Shown one piece after another: positions 39,864 to 48,888 of a DNA stretch of 64,000 bases (position 1 is its first letter; each line of letters opens with the position of its first letter). The stretch comes from Candidatus Saganbacteria bacterium. GTDB taxonomy: Bacteria; Margulisbacteria; WOR-1; O2-12-FULL-45-9. The stretch is from assembly GCA_016932255.1 (NCBI GenBank), contig JAFGDE010000026.1:1-64000 (forward strand). Direction: 5' to 3'. The translations under genes were made by a program, and so were the position numbers. The notes beneath the pieces are model-generated. The model was not told where the DNA came from. It searched no databases and was given only the letters and a program-made list of their open reading frames with translations.

Positions 39864-42800
39864 TTATTTATTGATATCGGCGCGGCAGGTCTTCTTGTCA
39901 CCGAACCAGCCGAAGCGGCTGGCGAACCAGACGTTGAGGTCGCGTTCAATTATGTAGAGGGCCGGTATGAGGAATAAAGTGATGAAGCTGGAAAAGATCA
40001 AGCCCCAGGAAAGCGCCAGCAGCAGCGGGAAAAGGAAGTCGATCCTGCCGCCAAAGAAGCCGTAGAGCGAGGGGAGCAGCCCCGCCACCGTGGTGATGGT
40101 CGTCAGGATGATCGGCCGGAAACGGAGCATGGCCGCTTCAGTAATATGTTCGAGCGAGAGATGTTCGCCGCTGCCGCAGATCTCTTCCTCTTTCTTGTTG
40201 AGGAACTTAAGCATGACCAGCGAATTATTGACTACAACGCCACCCAGGCCGAGGATGCCGATCAGGCCAAGGAAGCTCATGGTCTCCCGGTGGATCAGAA
40301 AGGCCAGGATCACGCCGATCAGGCCGAAGGGTATCGCCAGCATGACGATCATCGGCTCGGTGAATGAGTTGAACAGCACGACTAGGATCAGGTAGATGAC
40401 GATCAGGGCCAGGACCAGGGCGTTGAAGAAATTAGCCAGCGATTCCTGGGCATACTGCTCTTCTCCGCCGATGGCCATGCGGATGTCAGGGTACTGGGCC
40501 GCCACGGGCTCGAACTTCTCCCTGAGCCGCTGGGCGAATTCGCCGGGGTTAATTTTTTTCTTGTCCAGGTCAGCTGTTATATTGAGGACCCGGTCGCCGT
40601 CCTGGTGGGTAATGGCCAGCGGTGTAGCCTGCTCTGAGAAACGGATAAAACTGCCCAGCCTGATCAGCTGGCCCATCCGGTTGGGGATGGTCAATTCCTT
40701 GATGAAATCTGGATCGTTGCGGTATCTCTCGCCCAGCATCACGCGGAAATCGACGTCCTCGCCTTCCTTGCGGATGGAGGTGACGACATTGCCGCTAATC
40801 GCGGCACGGACGACGCCGGCCACGCTGGCGGCGTTGATGCCGAGCTCGCTCATCAGGTCATGGTCCAGCTTTATGTTCAGCTCCGTCAGGCCTTTCTCGT
40901 CATTGCGGAAAATGTCCGAGACGTTAGTATTGCTGCTGAGGAAATCGTAGAGCGCGTCGCCCAGCTCGGTTCGGGCCTGGTCATCGTTGCCGATGAAGCT
41001 GACGTCGATGGGGCGGCCGGTCGGCGGACCGCCGGCCGAGGATATCACGCCGATGTCAATGAACTTTTCCTTCTCCTTGCAGGTCTTGAAGCGCTCCTCC
41101 AGCTGCTTCTTGAGCTTGAAGGAGGTTATCTCGCGCTCCTGGGCCGGAGAGAGATTGATGTTTATCCTGGCCCAGTGGTCCTGGCTGATGCCGCTGATGC
41201 TGTCCCAGATATCGGTCCCTTTTTCGCCGATGGTCGTGACATAGCTGGTCAGCACGTCCTCTGGAATGACCTCAAGGATGATCGCCTCGATCTGGCTGAC
41301 CCTGGCCTCCGTTTCCCGCAAGGGGGTGCCGCGCGGTGTCTCCAGCTTGACCATGAGCATGTCGGCGTCGCTGGTGGGGAAGAGCTGAAACCCAAGCATC
41401 GGCAAGATGACGCCGACGCAGATGATGAAGATCAGGATGAAGGCCCCGATGACCAGGTACTTCCTGCGCAGGACGCGCAGCAGGTTCCTGCGGTAGAGGC
41501 CCTCAAGGAACTGGAGCAGCCTGGGCTTGGGTCGTTTGGGGATGCTGGTGTGGGCCACGTGCGATGGCAGGATAAAGGCGGCCTCGAACAATGAGGCTAG
41601 CAGGGTGATGGTGATGACGATCGGGATCGCCCGGATGAAGTCGCCCCAGATGCCGCCCATCAAGAGTATCGGCAGGAAAGCGGCTATCGTGGTGGTGACA
41701 GTGGCGCAGACCGGCCAGAAGATCTCGGTAATGCCGCGGACAGAGGCTTCGATCGGCTCCAGGCCCTTTTCCCGGTAGGAGAATATGTGTTCGGCCACGA
41801 CGATCGCGTCATCGACCAGCATGCCGAGCACGATGATGAAAGCGAGCAGGGACTGGTTGGTGACCGCAACGTCATAGACCGGCATGAAATAGAAAGCGAC
41901 CAGCACGGAGAAGGGGATGCCGATCGCGGTCCAGAAGGCCACCCGGCGGTCGAGGAAGATCATCAGGCAGAGGATGACCAGGAAAAAGCCTATCATGGCG
42001 TTGGAGATCACCGTCTGAAGCATCGATTTGACGTAGACCGAGTAGTCTTTCACGATCTGCGCCTTGACGCCCGGCGGCAGGTCCTTGTTGAACCTGGCCA
42101 GCAGTTCATTGACCTTTTCCGCCACGGTCACTGCGTCGGCGTTCGCCTTCTTGTCGACGACGATGTTGATGCAGGGGATGCCGTTGGCCTTGATCAGCTT
42201 GGTTTCTTCCTCGAAGCTGTCCCTGACCGTGGCGATATCCCTGACCAGGATGCGCTTGCCGGAAAAGACCGAACGGACGATCACGTCTTTCACGTCCATC
42301 AGGTCCTCGAACTGCGACAGGGTGACGACCTTCTTTTTGGTAGCGAGCGACTGGACCGTGCCGCCGCTCAAACGGATATTCCTGGCCTGGATCGCGCCCA
42401 TGACCTCGGCCAGCGAGACGTAATTGCGCTCCGCCTTGATCGGGTCGACCTCGATGTGGACCTCACGCTTGCGGTAGCCGACCTTGGTCGCGCCACCGAC
42501 TCCCGGCAGCAGCGAGATCTGTTTCTCCAGCGTGTCGGCATATTTTCTCAGTTCAAGTTCGCTGATGCCGCTGTTGCCGCTGATGGCGACCTCGAACACG
42601 GGGAAGATGTCGCTCTTGAGCTCGGTCACCAGGGGCTTGTCGCGCACTTCGTCAGGCAGGTTGGCCACCCGATCGACTGCCTTGTAGATGTCGCGCTTGA
42701 CTTCTTCGAGATCATCATTGTCCGGGTCAAGCTCCACGAACACGGTCGAGAAGTTCTCGGCCGAATATGACTGGATCTCCTTGAGGTTGGCGACCTTCTG

Positions 42801-43016
42801 GATCTCCTCCTCGATCGGGATGGTCACATTGACCTCGACATCCTCGGGCGCGGCACCAGGATAGATGGTAGTGATGAACATCATCTTGAAATCGACCTTG
42901 GGGATGCTGTCACGGCGCAGGCTGAGGAAGGAGAGCGAGCCCATTATCAGGACCAGGACTAACAAAAGGTTGATCAGTTTCGGATGTTCAATGAACCATT
43001 TGAATATAGTTCTCAT
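39864..43016 (-). CDS. RND-family efflux transporter
   Basis: 1050 aa, full-length AcrB/MexB-type pump with about 12 TM helices and two large periplasmic loops. VDDAIVVAEHI (TM4 proton relay Asp) and repeated YPGAAPEDVEVNVTIPIEEEIQKV are typical of the hydrophobe/amphiphile efflux subfamily. It would export small amphiphilic compounds or drugs using the proton gradient. The gene overlaps the upstream TolC-like gene by four bases. No periplasmic adaptor gene accompanies the pair, so an adaptor elsewhere is needed. Confidence 0.93.
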   Translation of the reverse strand: MRTIFKWFIEHPKLINLLLVLVLIMGSLSFLSLRRDSIPKVDFKMMFITTIYPGAAPEDVEVNVTIPIEEEIQKVANLKEIQSYSAENFSTVFVELDPDNDDLEEVKRDIYKAVDRVANLPDEVRDKPLVTELKSDIFPVFEVAISGNSGISELELRKYADTLEKQISLLPGVGGATKVGYRKREVHIEVDPIKAERNYVSLAEVMGAIQARNIRLSGGTVQSLATKKKVVTLSQFEDLMDVKDVIVRSVFSGKRILVRDIATVRDSFEEETKLIKANGIPCINIVVDKKANADAVTVAEKVNELLARFNKDLPPGVKAQIVKDYSVYVKSMLQTVISNAMIGFFLVILCLMIFLDRRVAFWTAIGIPFSVLVAFYFMPVYDVAVTNQSLLAFIIVLGMLVDDAIVVAEHIFSYREKGLEPIEASVRGITEIFWPVCATVTTTIAAFLPILLMGGIWGDFIRAIPIVITITLLASLFEAAFILPSHVAHTSIPKRPKPRLLQFLEGLYRRNLLRVLRRKYLVIGAFILIFIICVGVILPMLGFQLFPTSDADMLMVKLETPRGTPLRETEARVSQIEAIILEVIPEDVLTSYVTTIGEKGTDIWDSISGISQDHWARININLSPAQEREITSFKLKKQLEERFKTCKEKEKFIDIGVISSAGGPPTGRPIDVSFIGNDDQARTELGDALYDFLSSNTNVSDIFRNDEKGLTELNIKLDHDLMSELGINAASVAGVVRAAISGNVVTSIRKEGEDVDFRVMLGERYRNDPDFIKELTIPNRMGQLIRLGSFIRFSEQATPLAITHQDGDRVLNITADLDKKKINPGEFAQRLREKFEPVAAQYPDIRMAIGGEEQYAQESLANFFNALVLALIVIYLILVVLFNSFTEPMIVMLAIPFGLIGVILAFLIHRETMSFLGLIGILGLGGVVVNNSLVMLKFLNKKEEEICGSGEHLSLEHITEAAMLRFRPIILTTITTVAGLLPSLYGFFGGRIDFLFPLLLALSWGLIFSSFITLFLIPALYIIERDLNVWFASRFGWFGDKKTCRADINK

Positions 43017-44500
43017 AATTTCAGTAGGTCCTTGTGCTCGACCAGATACCTGTCGGTCAGGGCTTTGATCTGGTTAATGACGTTCTCGCGGGTAAAGACC
43101 GTCTCATTGTAGGAGTTTTCCGCGGCCAGCAAGTCATCCTCTGCCTGCAGGACGAAAAAGACCGAATTCCGCCCCTGCTCGAACTTCTTCTTCTCCAGGA
43201 CGAGCCGGCGTTTGGCCAGGTCAAGGCTCTTCTTGTTCAATTCGATGATATTGGTCAGCCTGTCCAGGCTGGAGTAGAGCGACGCCAGGCCGATGCTTGA
43301 GTTGAGCATGATCTCTTCCCGCTGGGCCAGGGCTTTTTGGTAGAGCTGCTCCGCTTCGGCGGCTTCGGCCTCGGCCTTGTCATTGCCTAGGGGTCGGCTG
43401 GCGGAGATGGTCAGGGTATTCTCATTATAGTCGCCGATATGGGTGAGGGAGTCGCCGAAACCCTGGGTGAAGGCATTAGGCTTGGTCGAGAGCACCAGGC
43501 TGACATCCATCTTTTTTGCGTCCTGCTTGGTTGACAGGGCGGTCTGCTGCAGATCGACCATTATGTCAGCGGTCCGCTTGATGTTGGAGGAGCTGGCCAG
43601 GTAAGAGTTGGCGTCCGGTTCGCTCATCACCAGGCCGTCCGGCTTGAATTCCTCCGGCACGGTCTGGTTGGCTGGCCCGCTGGCCCGGCCCATCAGCAGC
43701 AGGACCGTGCGGGTCTGGCTCTTGCAGGCGAGCTGGGCTTGTTCCAGCATGATCTGGTAAGCTTCGAGCTTCTGCTGGAGCTGGACCAGGTCCAGCTCTT
43801 CGGACAGGCCATACTTGAGCTGTTTTGTGATCAGGTTATGCTGGTTCTCGACGGTCTTGACCTTTTCTTTCATCAGGCTGACGTTCTTGTGGCATTTCTG
43901 CCAGGTCAGGTATTCACCGGTCAGACGGCTGATGAAATCCTCCCAATCCTCGGAGAGCTTTATCCGAGCCAGGGCCAGCGCCTGGTCAGACATTTTAAGC
44001 GCGTTCCTGGTCGCCAGGCCGAAGGCATTACGCCAGAGCGGCTGGACGATGCTCAGGGAAATGTTCGACAGGTAATATTTGTCTGGCGGATTGAAGTCCA
44101 GCGTGCCGATGCCGGGGATGGTCGCCGGCGGCCGGTACTGAGCGTCGATGCGAGTGTTGCCGTGCTCAAGCTTGACTGCTGTGCCGGTATCAGGCAGGTA
44201 TTTTTCCAATCCCACAGTATAGCCGGTTGTTTTCTGGTATTCGGCCGAGAAACTGCTGATCGGCGCTGGCCTTGACTCGTTCCACAGGCCGGTGATGATC
44301 AGGTTCCAGTCGCCCAGGGCATGGGCGGCCTTGTTTTGTTCCAGGGCGACCAGGTATTCCTGGGCAGTTATCTGGTAGCTCGGGTTGTTCCTGACCGCTG
44401 TCTCAATGAATGAGCGCTGGGTCAGGACCGTTTGGGCGCAGGCCGGGCTGGCCAGGAGCAGGCAGATGCTGATGATCAATGCTGTCAGTTTCTTGTCCAT
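43013..44500 (-). CDS. TolC-type outer-membrane efflux protein
   Basis: 495 aa. A signal peptide (LISICLLLASPACAQ) and two outer-membrane-efflux repeats rich in long helices: QRSFIETAVRNNPSYQITAQ, QAQLACKSQTRTVLLLMG and the second-half EQLYQKALAQREEIMLNSS and LVLEKKKFEQGRNSVFFVLQAEDDLLAAENSYN. It forms the trimeric exit duct for the RND pump encoded just downstream. A TTGAAC-N17-TATAAT promoter lies at about 44547-44575 (minus strand), with GAGGAAAAG before the ATG. Confidence 0.92.
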   Translation of the reverse strand: MDKKLTALIISICLLLASPACAQTVLTQRSFIETAVRNNPSYQITAQEYLVALEQNKAAHALGDWNLIITGLWNESRPAPISSFSAEYQKTTGYTVGLEKYLPDTGTAVKLEHGNTRIDAQYRPPATIPGIGTLDFNPPDKYYLSNISLSIVQPLWRNAFGLATRNALKMSDQALALARIKLSEDWEDFISRLTGEYLTWQKCHKNVSLMKEKVKTVENQHNLITKQLKYGLSEELDLVQLQQKLEAYQIMLEQAQLACKSQTRTVLLLMGRASGPANQTVPEEFKPDGLVMSEPDANSYLASSSNIKRTADIMVDLQQTALSTKQDAKKMDVSLVLSTKPNAFTQGFGDSLTHIGDYNENTLTISASRPLGNDKAEAEAAEAEQLYQKALAQREEIMLNSSIGLASLYSSLDRLTNIIELNKKSLDLAKRRLVLEKKKFEQGRNSVFFVLQAEDDLLAAENSYNETVFTRENVINQIKALTDRYLVEHKDLLKL

Positions 44501-44629
44501 CGTTGCTTTTCCTCTGATGAAAGTACTATTATATATGGGCTCTTCCGACCGTTCAAGTTACATTTGTATAACATGTTCTCTTACTCGAATGGCCGGGATA
44601 TGTTAATATATTACTCCTGGAGGTGGACC

Positions 44630-44914
44630 ATGAACGAAAAGCAGATACCGATCGAGATCGGCAATGAAATGGTCGGGGGAGTTTACAGCAATGTCGCGGT
44701 GATCTCGCATTCTGAGAACGAGTTTATCACTGACTTCATCCTGGCGCATCCGCCCAAGGGCAAGGTCAACGCCCGGGTGATCATGTCGCCGGCCCATGCC
44801 AAACGGCTGCTCAAGGCCCTGCAGAATAATATCAATATGTTTGAAAAGAAATTTGGGCCGATCAAAGAGTCAGGCGAGCCGCCCAAGTTCGGCATTGAAT
44901 TTTCCAATAACTAA
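44630..44914 (+). CDS. DUF3467 protein
   Basis: 94 aa. NVAVISHSENEFITDFILAHPPKGKVNARVIMSPAHAKRL and a C-terminal NMFEKKFGPI match the small DUF3467 family of unknown function, found beside many kinds of genes. The ATG at 44630 follows TGGAGGTGGACC; the open frame extends upstream without a ribosome binding site. Divergent from the TolC-like gene. Confidence 0.85.
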   Translation: MNEKQIPIEIGNEMVGGVYSNVAVISHSENEFITDFILAHPPKGKVNARVIMSPAHAKRLLKALQNNINMFEKKFGPIKESGEPPKFGIEFSNN

Positions 44915-45016
44915 GCCAAAAATCATTATATTTAGGGTGCAAGATTATCCCCCCAGGATACGATTATATAGTATAAGGGGCGAGCTATTTAATAGCCCAG
45001 AAGAGGGGGAAATGCA

Positions 45017-45823
45017 ATGCAGGTTTTTTCTGGCTCCACTGACCTGACCGCTCATTTTAACGCTTTTTTTACACGCGAAGGGGTGTCTCTGAACGGATTA
45101 TTTGAAGGAGAAGCCGAAACTGAAGCCTATACCCAGGCTTTGACCTATCTCCAAGGGCAATTGACAAGTGCGGCCTCGAACCCCGAGGAGCGAGCGGCGA
45201 TCGTTGAGCGCTTTACCGCGTATCGGGAATTGATCAATGGCAGTTGTGAGGCATCTCAGGATCGTTCCCATCCATTTATTAATGTGATGCAGGGACTTTA
45301 TGAGGAGCTGACCCAATTTGTTGAATCTGACGCTTTCCAAAATATCAGACCTTTGGCCAGACGGGCGCAATTACAAGCGGCTCTAGTCGGGCTGCAGGCA
45401 GAGGTCTTTTCCAGATTGCACCAGTTGGGTGCGCCACGGGCCGAATCGATCAGCGCTGGGTTAGGCGGAGCCGGTACTTCAGCCGAGGTCCCCTTGCAGC
45501 CTTTTGAAGCATATACACCGATCCTTCAATCGGTCAATCAGGTGATCGATCAGATCGAACTGACAGATCCACATTGCACCGTTGATATCGGGGACACTAC
45601 AGCAGGGTCTGGAACTGTCTTTTTTGATCCGGTCGGAGGCGTTACAGAGCAACATGGACAACCTTTTACAGGCACCGTGGTCAATATGGATTTTCGTTAC
45701 GGTACTCATGAAAGGCCGGCTAGTGCGGTTGTCGATCAGGCTTCTGATGCAGCTCCGTCAGCAGATACTTCACTTGATGGCATTCTAGAGGATGATGGGC
45801 CCGGGCTGGATGGACTTTTGTAA
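45017..45823 (+). CDS. Hypothetical protein, 268 aa, acidic C-terminus
   Basis: Not recognised. Residues 1-150 are predicted helical (TEAYTQALTYLQGQLTSAA, RPLARRAQLQAALVGLQAEVF); a middle part around 165-215 is more beta-like, and the last 35 residues are Asp/Ser-rich and end in DDGPGLDGLL. No signal peptide. AGAGGGGGA precedes the ATG. It ends directly before the convergent lipoprotein gene (stop to stop, no gap). A poor version of the regulon promoter lies upstream (TGCAAGAT, then ACGATTAT with one extra base), not counted as a member. Confidence 0.6.
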   Translation: MQVFSGSTDLTAHFNAFFTREGVSLNGLFEGEAETEAYTQALTYLQGQLTSAASNPEERAAIVERFTAYRELINGSCEASQDRSHPFINVMQGLYEELTQFVESDAFQNIRPLARRAQLQAALVGLQAEVFSRLHQLGAPRAESISAGLGGAGTSAEVPLQPFEAYTPILQSVNQVIDQIELTDPHCTVDIGDTTAGSGTVFFDPVGGVTEQHGQPFTGTVVNMDFRYGTHERPASAVVDQASDAAPSADTSLDGILEDDGPGLDGLL

Positions 45824-46693
45824 TTACTGACCAGGCCAGGAAAGAAGATAACTGTTCAGCCCGCGTTCTGAGATCAGGCTTACTCCAGCTTCCGGGATAA
45901 AATCCCGCCAGTCACAGGCGCTTGATAGAGGCAGGTCTCGGTAATAATTATTTCTCTCTGATAATTCCGGCACAACAAGGTCGATAGCCGCGTAAGCAAC
46001 AGGAAAATGCTCGCTCATTTCACTGCCAAAACTTGCTGCGACGTTATTTTCTGTCGGGTATATATCATTATGCACTGTGCCGTTGAGGCTGATGATCTTG
46101 CGGCCTTGGCTGCTCAGATCGGTCAGGGCATCGCGGGTGTTCCTGGCGATCTCCTGGCGGGCGGTCTCCAGCCGGCCCGGCGTGCTGGTAAATTCCGGAT
46201 GCAGAATAGTTCTTTCAACGTTATTATAGTCCACTCCACCGCTGTGGATCGTGATATTGTGAGCACGGGCCTGTTCCAGCAATAGAATGAAGTTTGCCTG
46301 GTCGCGAACGCTAAGAAAGCGGGCCATTTCCTGACCGATCCTGCCGCTGCGATTAAATTCGGCTATCTCTAATTCGATGGCGTCCAATTCTCCGCCTTGC
46401 GGGAATATTTCCAATACAAGATCTGTGTAGCCTTGATCAGCCAGGCAGGGAAGGATCTCTTTGGCAAAGATCCCGACTGCCGAGCGTTGCGATCTTGTTT
46501 CGCGATGAGTGTAGCCAAAAGCCAGGATCGGATCAGCGCCAACAAAATCATTGATGTGCTCGATCGCAGCTGTTGGAGACGGGAACGACATGGCTTCCAA
46601 TGGCTGACAGGTCTCGGTTTCTTCGCGTGAAGCTGCCGTCCTCGCCTGGCAACCGGTAAAGAAAGTGATCGGACAAAAAATTGTGAATGTCAT
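45824..46693 (-). CDS. Lipoprotein, possibly ChaN/erythromycin-esterase-like, sigma-28-like regulon
   Basis: 289 aa. A short hydrophobic N-terminus ends in FFTGCQAR, an acceptable lipobox (Cys15). The mature part has ILAFGYTHRE, YTDLVLEIFPQGGELDAIE, ITIHSGGVDYNN and a KIISLNGTVHND segment, an order that recalls ChaN/TraB/EreA-like domains in which His and Glu at strand ends form the active site. The similarity is weak and I make no firm claim. CAGGAG precedes the ATG by 7 bases. Its promoter is copy I of the sigma-28-like set. Confidence 0.5.
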   Translation of the reverse strand: MTFTIFCPITFFTGCQARTAASREETETCQPLEAMSFPSPTAAIEHINDFVGADPILAFGYTHRETRSQRSAVGIFAKEILPCLADQGYTDLVLEIFPQGGELDAIELEIAEFNRSGRIGQEMARFLSVRDQANFILLLEQARAHNITIHSGGVDYNNVERTILHPEFTSTPGRLETARQEIARNTRDALTDLSSQGRKIISLNGTVHNDIYPTENNVAASFGSEMSEHFPVAYAAIDLVVPELSERNNYYRDLPLSSACDWRDFIPEAGVSLISERGLNSYLLSWPGQ

Positions 46694-46710
46694 AGCATTC
46701 TCCTGGTTTA

Positions 46711-46738
46711 TTATCCCAGGATAATAGGAAAAATTTCA
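46711..46738 (-). promoter_or_regulatory. Sigma-28-like promoter, copy I
   Basis: Minus strand TGAAATTT-N12-TGGGATAA; the only copy with GGATA in place of CGATA. It ends 17 bases before the ATG at 46693. Confidence 0.65.
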
Positions 46739-46758
46739 GGATTTACAAAGGTTGATGA

Positions 46759-47181
46759 TCAGGTCCAATCAGCCTTTTGGATCTTTCTTGTTCTTTTTTT
46801 TTCGGCTTGCCTTTTCTTTTGTTGCAGGACCTTTTCCTGGGCTCTTTTTGAGCGTTTTCTTTTCTGCCGCCGTATCTTTTCGATGCGTTTCTGCTTCTCG
46901 CTCTTGATCCGGTGCTTGTACTCCTCGATCTTTTCCGCCAGCAGCCGCCAGGCCAGAAAACGGTTAAGTGCTTGGGAGCGTTCCTGGGCGACCTTGACCT
47001 CGGTGCCGGTCGGCAGGTGCTTGAGATAAACGCAGGTCGCGGTCTTATTGATATGCTGGCCGCCCGGGCCGCCGGAGCGGACGAACTTCTCAATAACGGT
47101 CGTTCTATCCAGGCCTAATCCGACCAGTTTCTTTTCTAATGCTTGTCCTTTATTAGGGCTGATACCTGGGAACCTGCTCAT
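46759..47181 (-). CDS. Release-factor-like peptidyl-tRNA hydrolase (GGQ protein)
   Basis: 140 aa. The catalytic GGQ is in VRSGGPGGQHINKTATCVYL, followed by TGTEVKVAQERSQALNRFLAWRLL; the C-terminal third is a very basic Lys/Arg-rich tail (about 95-140), as in ArfB/YaeJ and C12orf65-type ribosome-rescue factors. It lacks the stop-codon recognition domain of RF1/RF2. It probably frees stalled ribosomes by hydrolysing peptidyl-tRNA. TATAAT at 47189-47194 ends eight bases before the ATG, so the message is leaderless. Confidence 0.85.
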   Translation of the reverse strand: MSRFPGISPNKGQALEKKLVGLGLDRTTVIEKFVRSGGPGGQHINKTATCVYLKHLPTGTEVKVAQERSQALNRFLAWRLLAEKIEEYKHRIKSEKQKRIEKIRRQKRKRSKRAQEKVLQQKKRQAEKKRTRKIQKADWT

Positions 47182-47205
47182 AATATATATTATAACCTTT
47201 TCAGC

Positions 47206-47233
47206 TTGACAAAAGAACCTATAATGCTAAAAT
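47206..47233 (+). promoter_or_regulatory. Sigma-70 promoter of the SLH porin
   Basis: TTGACA-N16-TAAAAT with extended -10 (TGCTAAAAT). The leader is about 165 bases long and contains a strong unused ribosome binding site at 47258-47268 (see findings). Confidence 0.7.
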
Positions 47234-47405
47234 GCAGACGAAGTTCAGGCAGGCAAGGGAGGAGGTGAAAAACACTTAGTCACCTGCTTGAGCTGAGCCG
47301 CTATCTGTTGTCGCTGATAGAAAAAAGGATAGAAGAAAACAAGGAGACTTCCTTCCTTTATTTGTTGACGGCAGCTGAGGCGGATGTTGACTAAGGAGGA
47401 AATAA

Positions 47406-48824
47406 ATGAAGAAGTTTTTCGCATTGTTCCTAACCCTGGTGATGGCTGTGGCGGTCGCTACTTCAGCTTCCGCTCAGATCAAGTTCAAGGACGTTCCTGA
47501 CGATCACTGGGCTGCCTCCTCTGTGTATGATCTGGTGAAGCTCGGGGTAACCCGCGGCTATCCGGACGGAACTTTCAGAGGCAGTAAGAACGTCACGCGT
47601 TATGAGACAGCGGTCTTCCTGTCCAAGTTGGCCAAGGCCGTTGGCGCCGACTCAAGCCTCAAGGCTGATGTCGCAGCTCTCAAAACGCAGGTTGCCGCTC
47701 TGAAAAGGGGCGGCGGCAGCATGCCGCTTTCCGGCGCCTATATGGCTAGCTGGAAGTTCGGTAACATCCTGGCTGAGGGTGGACCGAGCATTCGCGGTGC
47801 TGTTGCTGACTACAGACTGAAGCTCTCCACCACCCAGGATATGGGAGAAGGGGCTGATGTCAAGGTCACGATTGATACCATGGACTATGGCTACATGGAT
47901 GACGGGCAGACCGCTACGGGCGGCGTCCTGGCCACTGAGCTGCTTGACGTTGTTTCCAACGTTAACCTCAACCTGGCCGCTCTGGGCATCGCTAACCCGG
48001 TCAAGCTGACCGCATCCTATGGGCCTGGTAATAAGCCGCATGCGGCTGATCCGTCCGGCGTTCTGCCGAGCGAGGTCGGTGTGACCTATATGAGACCCGA
48101 TACCGGTATCATGGCGTCCACCACGATGTGGGGAGCTGAACTGTCCGGTGGTTATGTTGCCGCTGGGCATTCGACTTCCGGCAGAGTAACAGCCAGCGAT
48201 ATCAATGGCATGGTGGCGTATGAATTCCGCGGCGCGCCTCTGGTCGACCGCGTGAAAGCCGGTGTTGCCGGTCATTATGTTTCTGCTGGTCAGTTCTCAT
48301 CCGACACCCGCGATATCCGCGGCAGCATTTTTGCTTCCGCTCCGCTGGGTGACAAGATTGAAGCTGGCGGCACACTGGGAATGGGCACCAGCGATCAGAA
48401 GGGCTGGATGGTCAAAACAGAATTCGCTTTTAATGACATCTGGGATACCGGCACGGTAGCGATTGGCCGGTTCACAAAGGTCGGTTCTCTATTCCTCTCT
48501 GACAACGCTGCGCTGGCAGCTGCTGAGTGGGATTATGCCGGCTTTGATTCCTATGATCGGGCGCTGACACCCGGCACCGTCAATATCGGCGGTGAGGTTG
48601 TTCAGACAGTGTCCCAAGACCTGAAACTGGTCGGTAAGGGCGATATTCGCTTGAACAGCGATTATAAGTATGAAGCTCCTAATGGCAGGCTGACTGCTGA
48701 AGGCGGCATCTCATACGCTATCGCTCCGAACACCAGCCTGGATGCGATGTATCGCATTTTCCAGGATAAGGCGGCCGATGATACTACGGACGTTGCGGCT
48801 GTTGGGCTGATGTACCAGTTCTAA
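47406..48824 (+). CDS. SLH-domain porin, OmpM-like
   Basis: 472 aa. A signal peptide (to about residue 23, SASAQ), one SLH domain (FKDVPDDHWAASSVYDLVKLGVTRGYPDGTF), a short coiled coil (LKADVAALKTQVAALKR) and then a beta-barrel of about 370 residues ending in AVGLMYQF with the C-terminal Phe of outer-membrane proteins. This is the standard SLH-porin plan that joins the outer membrane to the wall and allows diffusion of solutes. TAAGGAGG precedes the ATG; own strong promoter and terminator suggest high expression. Confidence 0.92.
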   Translation: MKKFFALFLTLVMAVAVATSASAQIKFKDVPDDHWAASSVYDLVKLGVTRGYPDGTFRGSKNVTRYETAVFLSKLAKAVGADSSLKADVAALKTQVAALKRGGGSMPLSGAYMASWKFGNILAEGGPSIRGAVADYRLKLSTTQDMGEGADVKVTIDTMDYGYMDDGQTATGGVLATELLDVVSNVNLNLAALGIANPVKLTASYGPGNKPHAADPSGVLPSEVGVTYMRPDTGIMASTTMWGAELSGGYVAAGHSTSGRVTASDINGMVAYEFRGAPLVDRVKAGVAGHYVSAGQFSSDTRDIRGSIFASAPLGDKIEAGGTLGMGTSDQKGWMVKTEFAFNDIWDTGTVAIGRFTKVGSLFLSDNAALAAAEWDYAGFDSYDRALTPGTVNIGGEVVQTVSQDLKLVGKGDIRLNSDYKYEAPNGRLTAEGGISYAIAPNTSLDAMYRIFQDKAADDTTDVAAVGLMYQF

Positions 48825-48852
48825 CGCCGGGGTTATAGGTTTATAAGAGAAG

Positions 48853-48888
48853 GCCTCCCGATCTTTCGGGGGGCTTTCTTCTTTTATT
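48853..48888 (+). terminator. Terminator after the SLH porin
   Basis: GCCTCCCGA, loop TCTT, TCGGGGGGC (one T-G pair), then TTTCTTCTTTT. The T-run ends right at the birA start codon. Confidence 0.85.

Noticed and set aside
41787..42770. 327-codon open frame on the plus strand
   Set aside because: Antisense to the RND transporter; the Asp/His/Val-rich composition is that of a shadow frame.
44941..44975. Possible tenth sigma-28-like promoter before the 45017 gene
   Set aside because: -35 half TGCAAGAT has two mismatches and the spacer is one base longer; too weak to count without more data.
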